A model generated the notes under the pieces. The model saw only the letters and a list, made by a program, of their open reading frames with translations, was not told the origin of the DNA and ran no database searches. A program made the translations under genes and the position numbers. A stretch of DNA of 64,000 nucleotides from Thermoleophilum album (lineage in GTDB: Bacteria; Actinomycetota; Thermoleophilia; Solirubrobacterales; Thermoleophilaceae): NCBI RefSeq assembly GCF_900108055.1, contig NZ_FNWJ01000001.1, positions 248,001 through 312,000 on the forward strand, given 5' to 3'. Numbering within the stretch: position 1 is the stretch's first letter; each line of letters opens with the position of its first letter. Below, in pieces: positions 35,845-46,569 of the stretch.

Positions 35845-37596
35845 ATGGGCTGCGGGGGCAGTCGCGTCGCCGTGGACGGTCGAACGACAGCAGTCAGCGA
35901 ACGCGAGGCCCCGTCTGACGACGCTCGGACGGGGAACGGTTGGCGAACCCGCGAGCAGCACACCGGCCCGCCCCCGCCAAGCCGACCCGGGGTCCGACCG
36001 CGAGCGAGCCGCTTGTTGCTGGCCCGACTCGGGGATGAGCAGCTTGCGCGGCGCGTACGTCGCGGCGACGAGCGCGCCTTCGAGATCCTCTTCGAGCGCC
36101 ATCTGCCCGGTCTGCTGGCGTTCTGTCGCCACCTCACTGGCACGCGCGAGGACGCCGAGGACGCGGTCCAACACGCGTTCGCAGCCGCCTATCGCGAGCT
36201 GCGCTCGGGCAGCGAGCGCCAACTCGCCGTCAAGCCCTGGCTCTACGCGGTGGCGCGCAACCGCTGCATCTCGATCCTCCGTGAACGGCGACCGAACACG
36301 GTGTCCGCAGAGACCGACGAGCCACGGGCGGACGACGACACCGCCGCTCAGCGGGAGGACGTGCGTGAGCTACTCGCCGACCTGCGTCAGCTTCCCCACG
36401 ACCAACGCGCGGCATTGCTCCTGTTCGAAGTCGCGGACATGTCGCAGCGCGAGATCGCGGAAGCCCTCGGAGTGGAGGTCGGGCGGGTGAAAGGCCTTGT
36501 TTTCCGCGCACGCTCGACGCTCCTCAAGATGCGCGAGGCCCGGGAGCGCCCCTGCGCCGAGGTGCGCGAGGAAATCGCGATGCTGCGCGGCGGATCGCTG
36601 CGGCGCAGCTCGATCGCTCTGCACCTGCGCAGCTGCGCGGGCTGTCGCGAGTTCAGAGAGCGCGTCGCCAAACAGCGGACGCTGCTGTCGCTGGCCTTGC
36701 CGGTGGCGATCACGCCGGCACTCAAGGCCTCACTCGCCTCCGCTGTGGCCGGCGGTACCAGCGGCAAGCTCGGCGGTGCCGCCGCCGCTGGCGGTAGCGC
36801 GGCAGCAGCGGAAGCCACCTCCGGCGCGGGGGTGGTTGCCGGCAGCACCGCGGTCGCGGGTAGTGCGCCAATTGCCGGCAGCGCCGCTGTCGCGGGTGTC
36901 TCCGCTGGCGGCGCGGCCGCCACAGCGGCGAAGGTTTTGGTCGCGGCCGCGCTCGTCGGCGGCGGTGCGATCGGCGGCAAGGCAGCGGTCGACCGGGTCA
37001 CGCAGCCGACCCACCCGGCAAACGCCGGGGCTTCGCACAGCGCCACCGAGCGAACCGGCGGGTCCCGCCTGCCGGCGACCGCGCTCGGCGGCACCGGCAG
37101 CGAGCGACCGCACGCGCAGGGCGCGCGCAAGCGGTCGCACCCTGCGCGCGGCGACAAGGCCGCCGCGCGCGGTCGACCTGACAAAGCTCCGCGAGATGAC
37201 CGCACACCGAGCGAGGGGGTCCGGGGGCCAGCCAGGAAGGGACAAGCGGCGGGCAACGGCACCGCCAAAGCTGAGTCGAAAGCCGCGCGCCGGCAGCTTA
37301 AGTCGAGCCGCCGCGCGCGCTCGACCGTGCCGCGCAAGCGCGTGTTCGGCGGCCCCAAGCGGACGCGCAGCACGGGCACCGCGCAGCGCCCCACGAACGG
37401 CGGTACGAGTAGCTCGAGTGGAGGTGGCAAAGCCGGTGGAAACGCGGGCGCGTCGGCGGGTACGACGACCCCCGCACCGCCGACTCTCGAATCGCCGCCC
37501 AGCACTCCCAGCGGCCGATCGAGCGGCGGCAAGACAAAGCTCGGAGGCAACGACTCGGCTGGCACACTGGGCGAGGTCGACGGCACGAACCGCTAG
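35845..37596 (+). CDS. ECF sigma factor fused to a zinc anti-sigma-like motif, membrane segment and extracellular tail
   Basis: 583 residues, far above the usual ~200 for ECF sigmas. Sigma region 2 is about 65-145 (GDERAFEILFERHLPGLLAF, EDAEDAVQHAFAAAYREL, WLYAVARNRCISIL), region 4 about 172-230 (LPHDQRAALLLFEVADMSQR, EIAEALGVEVGRVKGLVFRA). Then H260-x3-C264-xx-C267 (HLRSCAGC), the zinc anti-sigma (ZAS) motif. Next is an Ala/Gly hydrophobic stretch with a likely membrane helix at ~357-379, then a 200-residue Ser/Gly/Lys/Arg/Thr tail outside. This looks like sigma and anti-sigma in one chain, tied to the membrane. The ATG at 35845 is uncertain, since the first ~55 residues are low complexity; a TTG lies at 36013. 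The 211-base gap before it is shared with a divergent gene. Confidence 0.75.
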   Translation: MGCGGSRVAVDGRTTAVSEREAPSDDARTGNGWRTREQHTGPPPPSRPGVRPRASRLLLARLGDEQLARRVRRGDERAFEILFERHLPGLLAFCRHLTGTREDAEDAVQHAFAAAYRELRSGSERQLAVKPWLYAVARNRCISILRERRPNTVSAETDEPRADDDTAAQREDVRELLADLRQLPHDQRAALLLFEVADMSQREIAEALGVEVGRVKGLVFRARSTLLKMREARERPCAEVREEIAMLRGGSLRRSSIALHLRSCAGCREFRERVAKQRTLLSLALPVAITPALKASLASAVAGGTSGKLGGAAAAGGSAAAAEATSGAGVVAGSTAVAGSAPIAGSAAVAGVSAGGAAATAAKVLVAAALVGGGAIGGKAAVDRVTQPTHPANAGASHSATERTGGSRLPATALGGTGSERPHAQGARKRSHPARGDKAAARGRPDKAPRDDRTPSEGVRGPARKGQAAGNGTAKAESKAARRQLKSSRRARSTVPRKRVFGGPKRTRSTGTAQRPTNGGTSSSSGGGKAGGNAGASAGTTTPAPPTLESPPSTPSGRSSGGKTKLGGNDSAGTLGEVDGTNR

Positions 37597-37675
37597 CGCC
37601 GCGACTGGTGAGGCGACCGCTTCCAGCTGCGCTTAACGAGCCGGATACAAACAGCGGGGGACGGCACTCGCCAGA

Positions 37676-38728
37676 ATGCGCGTTATGAAGGCGGTAGTCG
37701 TACGCGCCCCGCTCCGTCTCGCCTTGGGGGGCGGGGGAACCGATCTGCCCGCCTACTTTCGCCGCAACAGCGGCTTTGCAGTGTCGGCGGCGATCGCGCG
37801 CTACGTGTACGTGACCGCGGCGCCCTCGATCGACGGGCGCTTCCATCTCAAGCACCTAACCGTCGAGGAAGTTGTCTCCCCGCGCTCGGTCCGCCACCCG
37901 TTGCTGCGCGCTTTGCTCGATCTCCACTGGGACGACCAGCCGCTCGAGCTGGCAAGCGTCGCGGAGGTGCCACCGGGCACCGGCCTTGGCTCTTCCGGCG
38001 CGTTCACGGTCTGCACGCTCAAAGCCCTCGGAGAGCTTCACGCCGCGCGAGAAGAGCAGCGAGACAGCGGCTGGGAGGAGCTGGAGCCGCCCGCCCGCGA
38101 CCCGCAGCGACTCGCCGAACAGGCGTGTCACGTGGAGATCGACGTCGTCGGGCGCTCAGTCGGCAAGCACGACCAGTACGCCGCCGCCTTCGGTGGAGTG
38201 CGTGCCTACGAGTTCTTGACCGACGGCAGCGTCACCGTACGCACCTTGGACCTCCATGAGCGCTCACGGCGCGCACTGGTAGAAGAGACCGGGCTGTTCT
38301 TCCTCGGTGGCCGCAGGTCGGCATCACGGCTGCTCGCGGGCGTCGCGCGAGCGGTTCGGCGCGGCGACCGGGGGGCGCTGGTGCTGCTACACCGTGCTCG
38401 CGAGATCGCCGAGGGCGTAGCCGACGCGCTCGAGCGCGGCGACCTCGAAACCTGGGCCCGGCTGCTCGACGCCCAGTGGGATCTAAAGCGCCGACGGGCG
38501 CCGGGTGCGGTGCCACCACGCGCCGACGAGCTGCGCACGATCGCCCAACGTGCGGGAGCTAGCGCGGTCGCCCTGATGGGTGCCGGTGGCGGCGGCTTTT
38601 TGCTGTGCTACGCGCCGGGGGCGCTGGAACGGGTTCGTACCGCGATGCGTTCAGCGCGGGCCCACGAGCTCGCCTTCGCCTTGGACCACGAGGGCTGCCG
38701 CGCGCTCGAGACGCCGGTCACGGTGCCT

Positions 38729-38755
<27 letters not shown>
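37676..38755 (+). CDS. GHMP kinase, D-glycero-D-manno-heptose 7-phosphate kinase-like
   Basis: 359 residues; ATG at 37676 or 37685. Motifs: RAPLRLALGGGGTDLPAYFR, EVPPGTGLGSSGAFTVCTLK (ATP-binding GLGSS), VGRSVGKHDQYAAAFGG and ALMGAGGGGFLLCYAP (GAGGGGF). These fit HddA-type heptose-1-phosphate kinase steps of GDP-heptose synthesis, and resemble related fucose kinases. Gram-positive-type actinobacteria use such heptoses in surface glycans. The 3' end overlaps the GH1 gene by 27 bases. It stands alone in this window, so its pathway partners are elsewhere. Confidence 0.85.
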
Positions 38756-40426
<1,671 letters not shown>

Positions 40427-40433
40427 GAGATTG

Positions 40434-41606
40434 TCAGAACGTACCAGACTCCCTACCCACCGCGCTAGGGCCGTGCAACGACCGCTCGAGCACGCTCGTT
40501 CCGAGATCGCAAGCCCGGGGAACCCCACAGAGTGCCAACGACAGATCGAACTCGTCGATCAACAGCCGCAACACCCGTTCGACCCCAGCCGCGCCAGCAA
40601 CCGCTAGCCCCCAGAGCACCGGCCGTCCCACCAGCACCGCCCGCGCGCCGAGCGCCAATGCCTTGAGCACGTCGGTACCGCGACGGATGCCGCCGTCGAC
40701 CAAGACGTCGACCTCCTCGCCGACCTCTTCGACGACCTCCGGGAGCGCGTCGGCGGCCGCGCGAACACCATCGAGCTGACGACCCCCGTGGTTCGAGACG
40801 ACCACCGCCGCTGCGCCGCTAGCGATCGCGCGCCGCGCGTCTTCCGCCGTCAGCACTCCCTTGACCACCACCGGCAGGTCGCTGGTGCCGACCAGCTCCT
40901 CGAGGTCGCGCCACGTTAGCGAAGCGTCAAGAAGCTCGCCGATCGCGCGCATGTCGAGGCGCGCATCGGACTCGCCAACGGCCGCCGCCAGGCTCGGCAC
41001 CTCCAGTGCCGGCAGCGCGAAGCCGGTGCGCAGATCGCGCTCGCGCCGACCGAAGTAGGGCACGTCGACGGTCAGGAAGAGAGCACTGAAGCCGCTTGCT
41101 GCAGCCTCCTCGCAGAGCGCGCGGGTGACGCCGCGATCCCGGAACACGTAGACCTGGAACCACCGCGTCGCCTCCGGTGCGGCCTCAGCTATCTCGCTTG
41201 GCCGCGCCGTCGCGAGCGTCGACAGGCAAAGGGGGGCCTGCGCACGGGCCGCACCCGCCGCCGTCGCCTTCTCACCATCGGGATGAGCGAGACGGTGGAA
41301 CGCCGTCGGCGCCACGCAGATCGGGTGTGCGAGACGCTGGCCGAGGAAAGTCGTGGACGTATCACGCCGCGAGACGTCGACGAGCATCCGTGGCCGCAAA
41401 CGCAGGCGTGCCCACGCCGCCTCGTTGTCGCGCAGCGTGATCTCAGCGCCCGCACCGCCCGCGTAGTAGCCGAAGGTGCCGGGGTCAAGACGTTCCCGCG
41501 CGAGCTCCGCGAACTCCGCGAGCGTCGCCGGCAGCGGCGGCTGCTGCGGCGTCGACGCTCGTTGGCGGCGCCCGTCTCGCTCCTCGCTTCCCATTTGTCC
41601 GCTCAC
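40434..41606 (-). CDS. FMN-dependent alpha-hydroxy-acid oxidase/dehydrogenase family protein
   Basis: 390 residues. TIM-barrel FMN family marks: FGYYAGGAGAEITLRDNEAA, PICVAPTAFHRLAHPDGEKA, CLSTLATARPSEIAEAAPEA, ALFLTVDVPYFGRRERDLR, and catalytic SNHGGRQLDGVRAAADALPE, then VDGGIRRGTDVLKALALGAR. This is the lactate/glycolate oxidase type (lactate 2-monooxygenase, mandelate dehydrogenase). Substrate unresolved. The start overlaps the stop of the YhaN-like gene by 4 bases, so it is the last but one gene of a long minus-strand run. Confidence 0.92.
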   Translation of the reverse strand: MSGQMGSEERDGRRQRASTPQQPPLPATLAEFAELARERLDPGTFGYYAGGAGAEITLRDNEAAWARLRLRPRMLVDVSRRDTSTTFLGQRLAHPICVAPTAFHRLAHPDGEKATAAGAARAQAPLCLSTLATARPSEIAEAAPEATRWFQVYVFRDRGVTRALCEEAAASGFSALFLTVDVPYFGRRERDLRTGFALPALEVPSLAAAVGESDARLDMRAIGELLDASLTWRDLEELVGTSDLPVVVKGVLTAEDARRAIASGAAAVVVSNHGGRQLDGVRAAADALPEVVEEVGEEVDVLVDGGIRRGTDVLKALALGARAVLVGRPVLWGLAVAGAAGVERVLRLLIDEFDLSLALCGVPRACDLGTSVLERSLHGPSAVGRESGTF

Positions 41607-44329
41607 CTGCTGCCCTCCCCAGCTCGCTCTAGCGCTTGCGACGACGGCGCCGGCAACTCGATTACCTGACAGTCTGAATCCAACTCGCAGAGCGCAGCGA
41701 CGTGCGACCGCTCCTCGGCGAATAGCACGACTTGGCGCTCTCTCGACTCCTCGACGAGTTGCTCGAGCCCGGCACGGAGGCGCAGCGCATCGAAGCGATC
41801 GAAGGGATCGTCGAGCAGCAGCGGCGCTCGGCCGCTCCGCTGACCGCTGTGCGCGTTGCGGCTAGCCGCTTGCTCGTCCAGCAGCCGCGCGATGGCGAGC
41901 CGTTCGACCAGGTAGATCTGGTCGCGGGTGCCGCGGCTGAGCAGCTCAGCAGAGACCAGCGACCCGGTCTCCGGTGCCTCCACCGAAACCGCGAGATCCT
42001 CGGCAACCAACGCGCGCCGATAGCGCCCGCCGGTGATCCGCGGCAGCAGCCGCCCGAGCTCCTCGTTGAGCCGGGGCGCGAACTGGCGATGGGCGGCCGC
42101 GGCGGCCGCTCTGAGCTCCTCGATCGCCAGGCGCACAGCATCGCGTTGCAGCTCGATCATGCGGCACTCTTCGTCGATCTCGGCGATCGTCGCCCGCAGC
42201 TCAGCGGGATCGGAGAGCTGCCGTTCACGCGTCTGGATCTCGCGTTCCAGGCCGTGACGCCGGCGCTCGAGCTCGGCGAGTTGCGACTCGAGCTGGGCTA
42301 GCTGCCTGTCCGCCGCGTCGACCCGCAGTTCGAGGTCGGCGAGCGCCTCCGCCGGTCGACCATCGCCGTCGCTGGCTCCCGACGGGCTCGCGAGCTGCAT
42401 CTCCGTCGAGGTGGCGTGCTCCGCGAGCGCGCGAGCGAGCTCCTCGCGTTCGTGCTCGAGCTCGGCGAGCGGGCGCCCACGGGTGAGCGCACGCAGGGCT
42501 TCGGCAGCACGATCCGCATCGTGCAAAGCGCGTGCATCACGCTCGGCCGCCTCACGCAACTGCTCGAAGCCACGGAGCGCCTCGTGCAGATCGTGCTGCT
42601 CGATGCCGACGCTCGCGAGCGTCTGCCTGAGTGCCGCTTGCGCCTCCGCGAGGCGCTTCTGCGCGCGAGCCGCCTCGGCCGCGACCTCCTGGAGACGCTC
42701 GAGCTCGGCCCGTAGCCGCTCGCTGCGCTCAGCGAGCTCGAGCGCCCGCGCATAAGCCTCGGCACGCGCCAGAAGGTCGCCCGAGGCCGGCGCGCCGTGC
42801 GCGTCCAGGCACTCAGCGAGCTCCCGTTCTTCGCTGGCAAGCAGCTGCGCAGTCCGTGTGTGCGCATCGAGCTGCGCCTCCGCCCGGACAAGCTGGTCTT
42901 CTAGCGCGATCGCGTTCTCGACCCCCGCCTCGGCGAGGGTCTTCGCGAGGGCCCGGCGCGCCTGCCCTCGGCGAGCGAGCGCGACCGCCACCAGGGCGGC
43001 CGCTAGCACGAGCGCGGCGACCGCTGCGCCGACACCTACCGTCGCTACCAAGACAACCGCGCCAGCGGCGGCGCCGACGGCCCCTGCGAGCCACGCGCGC
43101 GAGGCACTTTGCAGCGAACGCTCTAAGTCGCGCAGTCGATCGCGCGCCGCGCGCAGCGCTGCCGCGCGCAAGCGGAGCGCGTCGGCGCCCTCACGTCCGG
43201 ATTCAAGTTCGGCGATCTCCGCGCGGCGCGCCTCGACCCGCGCGGCAAGCGCCCGTATCCGCTCCTGGCCGGCGGCGTTGGGCACGCCACCGGGGGCCAG
43301 CGACGCGAGCTCGCGCTCGAGTTGCTCGAGCTCCGTTTGCAGACGCTCGCCGCGTGCTCGCTCGGCCTCGGCGCGGCGCGTTGCCTCTGCGCACTCGCGT
43401 TCCGCGTTGCGCAGGTCGGCAGCCAAGCCAGCCACCGCGGCGGGCAGTTCACTCTTTAGCACGACCGGGCGCTGCGGGCGAGCGGCCGCTTTTTGCTCCA
43501 GCTCCCGCGCCCGCTCGAGCCGCGCGGTGGCATACCGCAAGCGCAGCGCCAGGTTCCGCCGGCGAGCTTCCGCGACGCTCGCGACCAGGCGTTCGCGTTG
43601 TTCGTCTAGTTCAGCGAGTTCGTGTGCCAACGCGCTGATCTCCGCGCGCTCCCGCTCGGAGCGCTCGAGCTCCGACTCGAGCTCCTGTTTGCGGCTCGAC
43701 AACTGTCCCCAACGGCCGCCGCGCGCCGGCTGCCAGTTGCGGAGATCGACTCCGAGCCGCTCCTTCGCGGCCCGCTCGAGCCGCCTGATCGCTTCCTCCA
43801 CGCTGCCAGCCTCACGCCCACTCTCGACCAGCGCCCGCAGGCGCTCCGCGAGCTGCGCGGCAGCGTCGTCGCTCGGTCGCTCGACATCCCCCTGACCGAG
43901 ACAGCAGACCTGGCGGAACTCCTCCGGCCCGAGGCCCAGCAAGACCTGACCGAGCGCGACCTCTCGACCCTTGGCCCGAAAGCGGTTACTGAGATCCGCC
44001 CCGGTGTGCGCGTCGAACACGCGCAGCTCGGGCTTCTCGAAGTTCCACTCGACACGCAGCGTGCGCCCCTCGCGGTCACTGATCTCCGCCAGCGCGCCGT
44101 ACTTGCGACCGCTTTGCCAAGGACGCCGCGCCTCCCACGGGGAGGGCCGTCCGTCGCGCCGCCGCGTGCGTTCGCTGCGGTTGAACCCGTAAAGGATGCG
44201 AAAGAGGAGCTCGTAAAGGGTGCTCTTCCCAGCCTCATTGGGGCCCGTGACGACCGTCAGTCGGGGGGCGAACTGGAAGCTCCCCGAGAGCCTGCCGAAG
44301 CCGTCGCACCGAACTGCCAAAAAACGCAC
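41603..44329 (-). CDS. Rad50/SbcC-like coiled-coil ATPase with central membrane hairpin (YhaN-type)
   Basis: About 909 residues from the GTG at 44329. Walker A VVTGPNEAGKSTLYELLFRI is near residues 20-40; the C-terminal ABC-type signature region is LLSRGTRDQIYLVERLAIAR and Walker B is PLLLDDPFDRFDALRL. Between them lie long Glu/Arg/Ala coiled coils. Residues ~410-455 are a strongly hydrophobic hairpin (AGAVGAAAGAVVLVATVGVG then VAALVLAAALVAVALARR), where Rad50 has a zinc hook. This matches B. subtilis YhaN, which is membrane-linked. The gene follows an Mre11-like nuclease with a 16-base gap. The pair likely handles DNA ends at the membrane; no direct evidence. Confidence 0.85.
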   Translation of the reverse strand: MRFLAVRCDGFGRLSGSFQFAPRLTVVTGPNEAGKSTLYELLFRILYGFNRSERTRRRDGRPSPWEARRPWQSGRKYGALAEISDREGRTLRVEWNFEKPELRVFDAHTGADLSNRFRAKGREVALGQVLLGLGPEEFRQVCCLGQGDVERPSDDAAAQLAERLRALVESGREAGSVEEAIRRLERAAKERLGVDLRNWQPARGGRWGQLSSRKQELESELERSERERAEISALAHELAELDEQRERLVASVAEARRRNLALRLRYATARLERARELEQKAAARPQRPVVLKSELPAAVAGLAADLRNAERECAEATRRAEAERARGERLQTELEQLERELASLAPGGVPNAAGQERIRALAARVEARRAEIAELESGREGADALRLRAAALRAARDRLRDLERSLQSASRAWLAGAVGAAAGAVVLVATVGVGAAVAALVLAAALVAVALARRGQARRALAKTLAEAGVENAIALEDQLVRAEAQLDAHTRTAQLLASEERELAECLDAHGAPASGDLLARAEAYARALELAERSERLRAELERLQEVAAEAARAQKRLAEAQAALRQTLASVGIEQHDLHEALRGFEQLREAAERDARALHDADRAAEALRALTRGRPLAELEHEREELARALAEHATSTEMQLASPSGASDGDGRPAEALADLELRVDAADRQLAQLESQLAELERRRHGLEREIQTRERQLSDPAELRATIAEIDEECRMIELQRDAVRLAIEELRAAAAAAHRQFAPRLNEELGRLLPRITGGRYRRALVAEDLAVSVEAPETGSLVSAELLSRGTRDQIYLVERLAIARLLDEQAASRNAHSGQRSGRAPLLLDDPFDRFDALRLRAGLEQLVEESRERQVVLFAEERSHVAALCELDSDCQVIELPAPSSQALERAGEGSR

Positions 44330-44345
44330 CCTCCCAACCCCCCGA

Positions 44346-45494
44346 TCACACCGGCTCGCCGCCGTCGAGCGCGCGCAAGCCGATCTCGAGCGCCAGTTCG
44401 GCAACCTCGCGATCGCGCCCGTCGGCCTGGCCGATGCGCTCCCGCAGGCTGCGGGCGAAGCGCCCACGCGCCGTGTCGAGCTGCGTGATCGCGTCGAGAT
44501 CGAAGGACCGCTGGGTGCGGTCGATCACGCGCACGCCGGCGAAGCGCTGCGTCAACATCGCTTGTAGATCCTCGAGATCGCGCTCCAATCCCGCTTCGCA
44601 GCTGCCGACGAGCGCAACCGTCAAAAACCCGCCGCCATCGCTCTCGCCGCCGGCGCCTTGTTGCGCGAGCGCTCTCGCGACCCGCTCTCGCAGCTCCGCC
44701 CGCGACGCCACCCCTTCGCAGTCAACCTCGAGGTACAGGCACGGCGGCCCGCCGAGCGGGACACCCTCGGCCTTTACCGAGGGCCCGTCGAGCTCCACCA
44801 CCACGACCCCGTGCGAGTGGGTCTCGTCGAAGGCGAGCGGGAACGGGGAGCCCGGGTAGACGACCGCTAGGCGCCCCTCGTGGGCGAGCAGCGCGGGTCG
44901 GTGGATGTGACCGCACAAGCAGAGATCGAAGCCCGCCCGATGTACCGCGCGGAGCTCAAACGGGCAGTGGCGATCAGCCGGCTCGCGGCCAGTCGTGCCG
45001 ACGGCTGTGCCGTGCAGCAAGAGCAGGTTCGGACCCTCTTCCTGGCGCGCGCAAGGGCGCTCGAGGAAAGCCGCGTGCAGCTCACCGCCGCCCCAGGAGA
45101 TGCCCCAGATCGTTGGTGCTGACGAGCCCTCGAGGGGCCGCCAGCGAGTGAGCTTGCCGGGCTCGAAGAGCCGCACGTTGGGGGGCAGATCGATGCGCTC
45201 CCAACTGCCGCCGGGAACGATCGGGTCGTGATTACCCGCGACGATCGCGACCGGCAGCTCCGTGCGTGCGAGCAGCGCCGCTAGCTCGCGGCGGGTGCTC
45301 TCGGTCACGTTCTCCTCTTCCCACAGATCGCCGCCGATCGTCAGCAGATCGCAGCGGTACTGTTCGGCCAGCGCCACGGCCTGCCCCAGCGTGGCGAGCA
45401 GGCGTCGCCGCAGGTGTTGCCGTCGCTCCGACGCGACGCCCACGAACGGCCGATCGAGATGGACGTCGGCGATGTGCAGGATCCGCACTCCCAC
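44346..45494 (-). CDS. Mre11/SbcD-like DNA repair exonuclease (YhaO-type)
   Basis: 382 residues. Calcineurin-like metallophosphoesterase motifs in order: RILHIADVHLDRPF, LLTIGGDLWEEENV, VAIVAGNHDPIVPGG, LLLLHGTAVG and LCLCGHIHRPALL. These are the metal-binding D-H, GD, GNH and GHxH sites. The C-terminal part (~ residues 230-380) is a helix-rich capping region. It forms a functional pair with the downstream YhaN-like ATPase. The start is well set; upstream the region is open toward a terminator. Confidence 0.88.
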   Translation of the reverse strand: MGVRILHIADVHLDRPFVGVASERRQHLRRRLLATLGQAVALAEQYRCDLLTIGGDLWEEENVTESTRRELAALLARTELPVAIVAGNHDPIVPGGSWERIDLPPNVRLFEPGKLTRWRPLEGSSAPTIWGISWGGGELHAAFLERPCARQEEGPNLLLLHGTAVGTTGREPADRHCPFELRAVHRAGFDLCLCGHIHRPALLAHEGRLAVVYPGSPFPLAFDETHSHGVVVVELDGPSVKAEGVPLGGPPCLYLEVDCEGVASRAELRERVARALAQQGAGGESDGGGFLTVALVGSCEAGLERDLEDLQAMLTQRFAGVRVIDRTQRSFDLDAITQLDTARGRFARSLRERIGQADGRDREVAELALEIGLRALDGGEPV

Positions 45495-45575
45495 CGCTGG
45501 CGATCCTGGCGAAAAAGGCGGACGTTGTGACCGCGCTTGGCGGTATCAGAAGACGCCGTCCGTCCGTATGAGCAC

Positions 45576-45609
45576 AAAAAGGGCGGGCGGGCATCTTGCC
45601 CGCCCGCCC
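45576..45609 (-). terminator. Strong intrinsic terminator after the ferritin-like gene
   Basis: GGGCGGGCGGGCA pairs perfectly with TGCCCGCCCGCCC (13 bp, loop TCT). On the minus strand the hairpin is directly followed by five Ts (bases 45576-45580). It lies 19 bases after the gene's stop and separates it from the YhaO-like gene. Confidence 0.9.
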
Positions 45610-45628
45610 GATTGCGCGACCGACTGTC

Positions 45629-46378
45629 TTAGCGGACGTTGAAGGTGTTGTTGCCGCGAACCTTCGGGGTGCGTCGCTTCACGACGTCGAAGTCGTAGAA
45701 GCGACCCGGCGACTTGCCCTTCTGTCCGAACCCGACCCCTGCGTCCTGAAGGAGCTTGACGGCGGTGTCGATCTGCGTAAACGCGTAGCGCATAAACACG
45801 CGGTCGTTTCCGAGCTTGCCGAGCGACTGGCGCGCGAGCGCCCGGTGCACGGCCTCGACGCCCATGAACTCCGCGGCGTAACGGGCGTTCTCACCCTGAC
45901 CAGCGTTGCCGAACACGGTCGTCGCGATCAGATATGCGTTGATGAACACCTGGTCGCCGAACTCAAGCGTGGTAAGCAGCCCCTTGCGGCTGGCGAACAC
46001 GGCGTCGGGCACCCAGATCTTCTTGGTCAGCTCCTTGCCGCCGATCTTGCGCAGCACCTTGTAGTGCTCGAGCTCCTGCTGTGCGGCCGCCGCGACGTTG
46101 CGCCGCGTCACGCGGTCGAGACCCCTTACGCGACGCGCACCCTCGGTGTTGATGATCGTCGCCAGCACCTCAGCGGTGGCGGCGATGTTGAGGATCTTCT
46201 GCGGGTCGTTCTGGGCGGTGATTGCCGCTACCGCGCGATCGTCGGCGACGAGCCCGAGCAAACCGAGGCTGCCGAAGGTCGCTGCTGCACCCTTGAGGAT
46301 GCCGCGCCGCGTGCTCGCGGTCTTGTCCTGCTCCTGCTCGTCGATGACCCGGTAAGCGAGCGAAATCGCTTCGGACAT
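45629..46378 (-). CDS. Tat-signal ferritin-like domain protein
   Basis: 249 residues. A twin-arginine signal: STRRGILKG, followed by a hydrophobic stretch (AAATFGSLGLLGLVA) and a charged break. The mature part is helical and ferritin-like: ILNIAATAEVLATIINTEGA, QQELEHYKVLRKIGGKEL (E-xx-H), EFGDQVFINAYLIATTVFGN, ARYAAEFMGVEAVHRALARQ (E-xx-H). These E...ExxH pairs suggest a di-iron site. It belongs to the PF13668-type group by pattern. The gene is in the same block as tatA-tatC-sigK-rskA, 191 bases after rskA, so Tat export of this protein is expected. Confidence 0.85.
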   Translation of the reverse strand: MSEAISLAYRVIDEQEQDKTASTRRGILKGAAATFGSLGLLGLVADDRAVAAITAQNDPQKILNIAATAEVLATIINTEGARRVRGLDRVTRRNVAAAAQQELEHYKVLRKIGGKELTKKIWVPDAVFASRKGLLTTLEFGDQVFINAYLIATTVFGNAGQGENARYAAEFMGVEAVHRALARQSLGKLGNDRVFMRYAFTQIDTAVKLLQDAGVGFGQKGKSPGRFYDFDVVKRRTPKVRGNNTFNVR

Positions 46379-46569
46379 TGCCGTGCTACCCCCTTCTCCG
46401 TCCTGGGCGGTTGTTTAGTTGCCGTCGCCCTGTCTTTGCGCACGGGAAGGCTCGGCGGATCACAAGAACCTCGTAAGCGGCCCCGTGTTCCCCTGCCTGG
46501 GAATCACCCCGTGCCCGGAGGAGTAGCCCGTGATGCCTTGGGCAAGCCCGGACCTAAGCGACTCGGAGC

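Noticed and set aside
42631-43638. Long open frame opposite the YhaN-like gene, and similar ones at 2847-3686 and 60914-62023 on the strand opposite other genes
   Set aside because: High-GC sequence gives long antisense frames. They are Arg/Ala/Pro-rich with no domain marks, while the opposite frames carry clear motifs.
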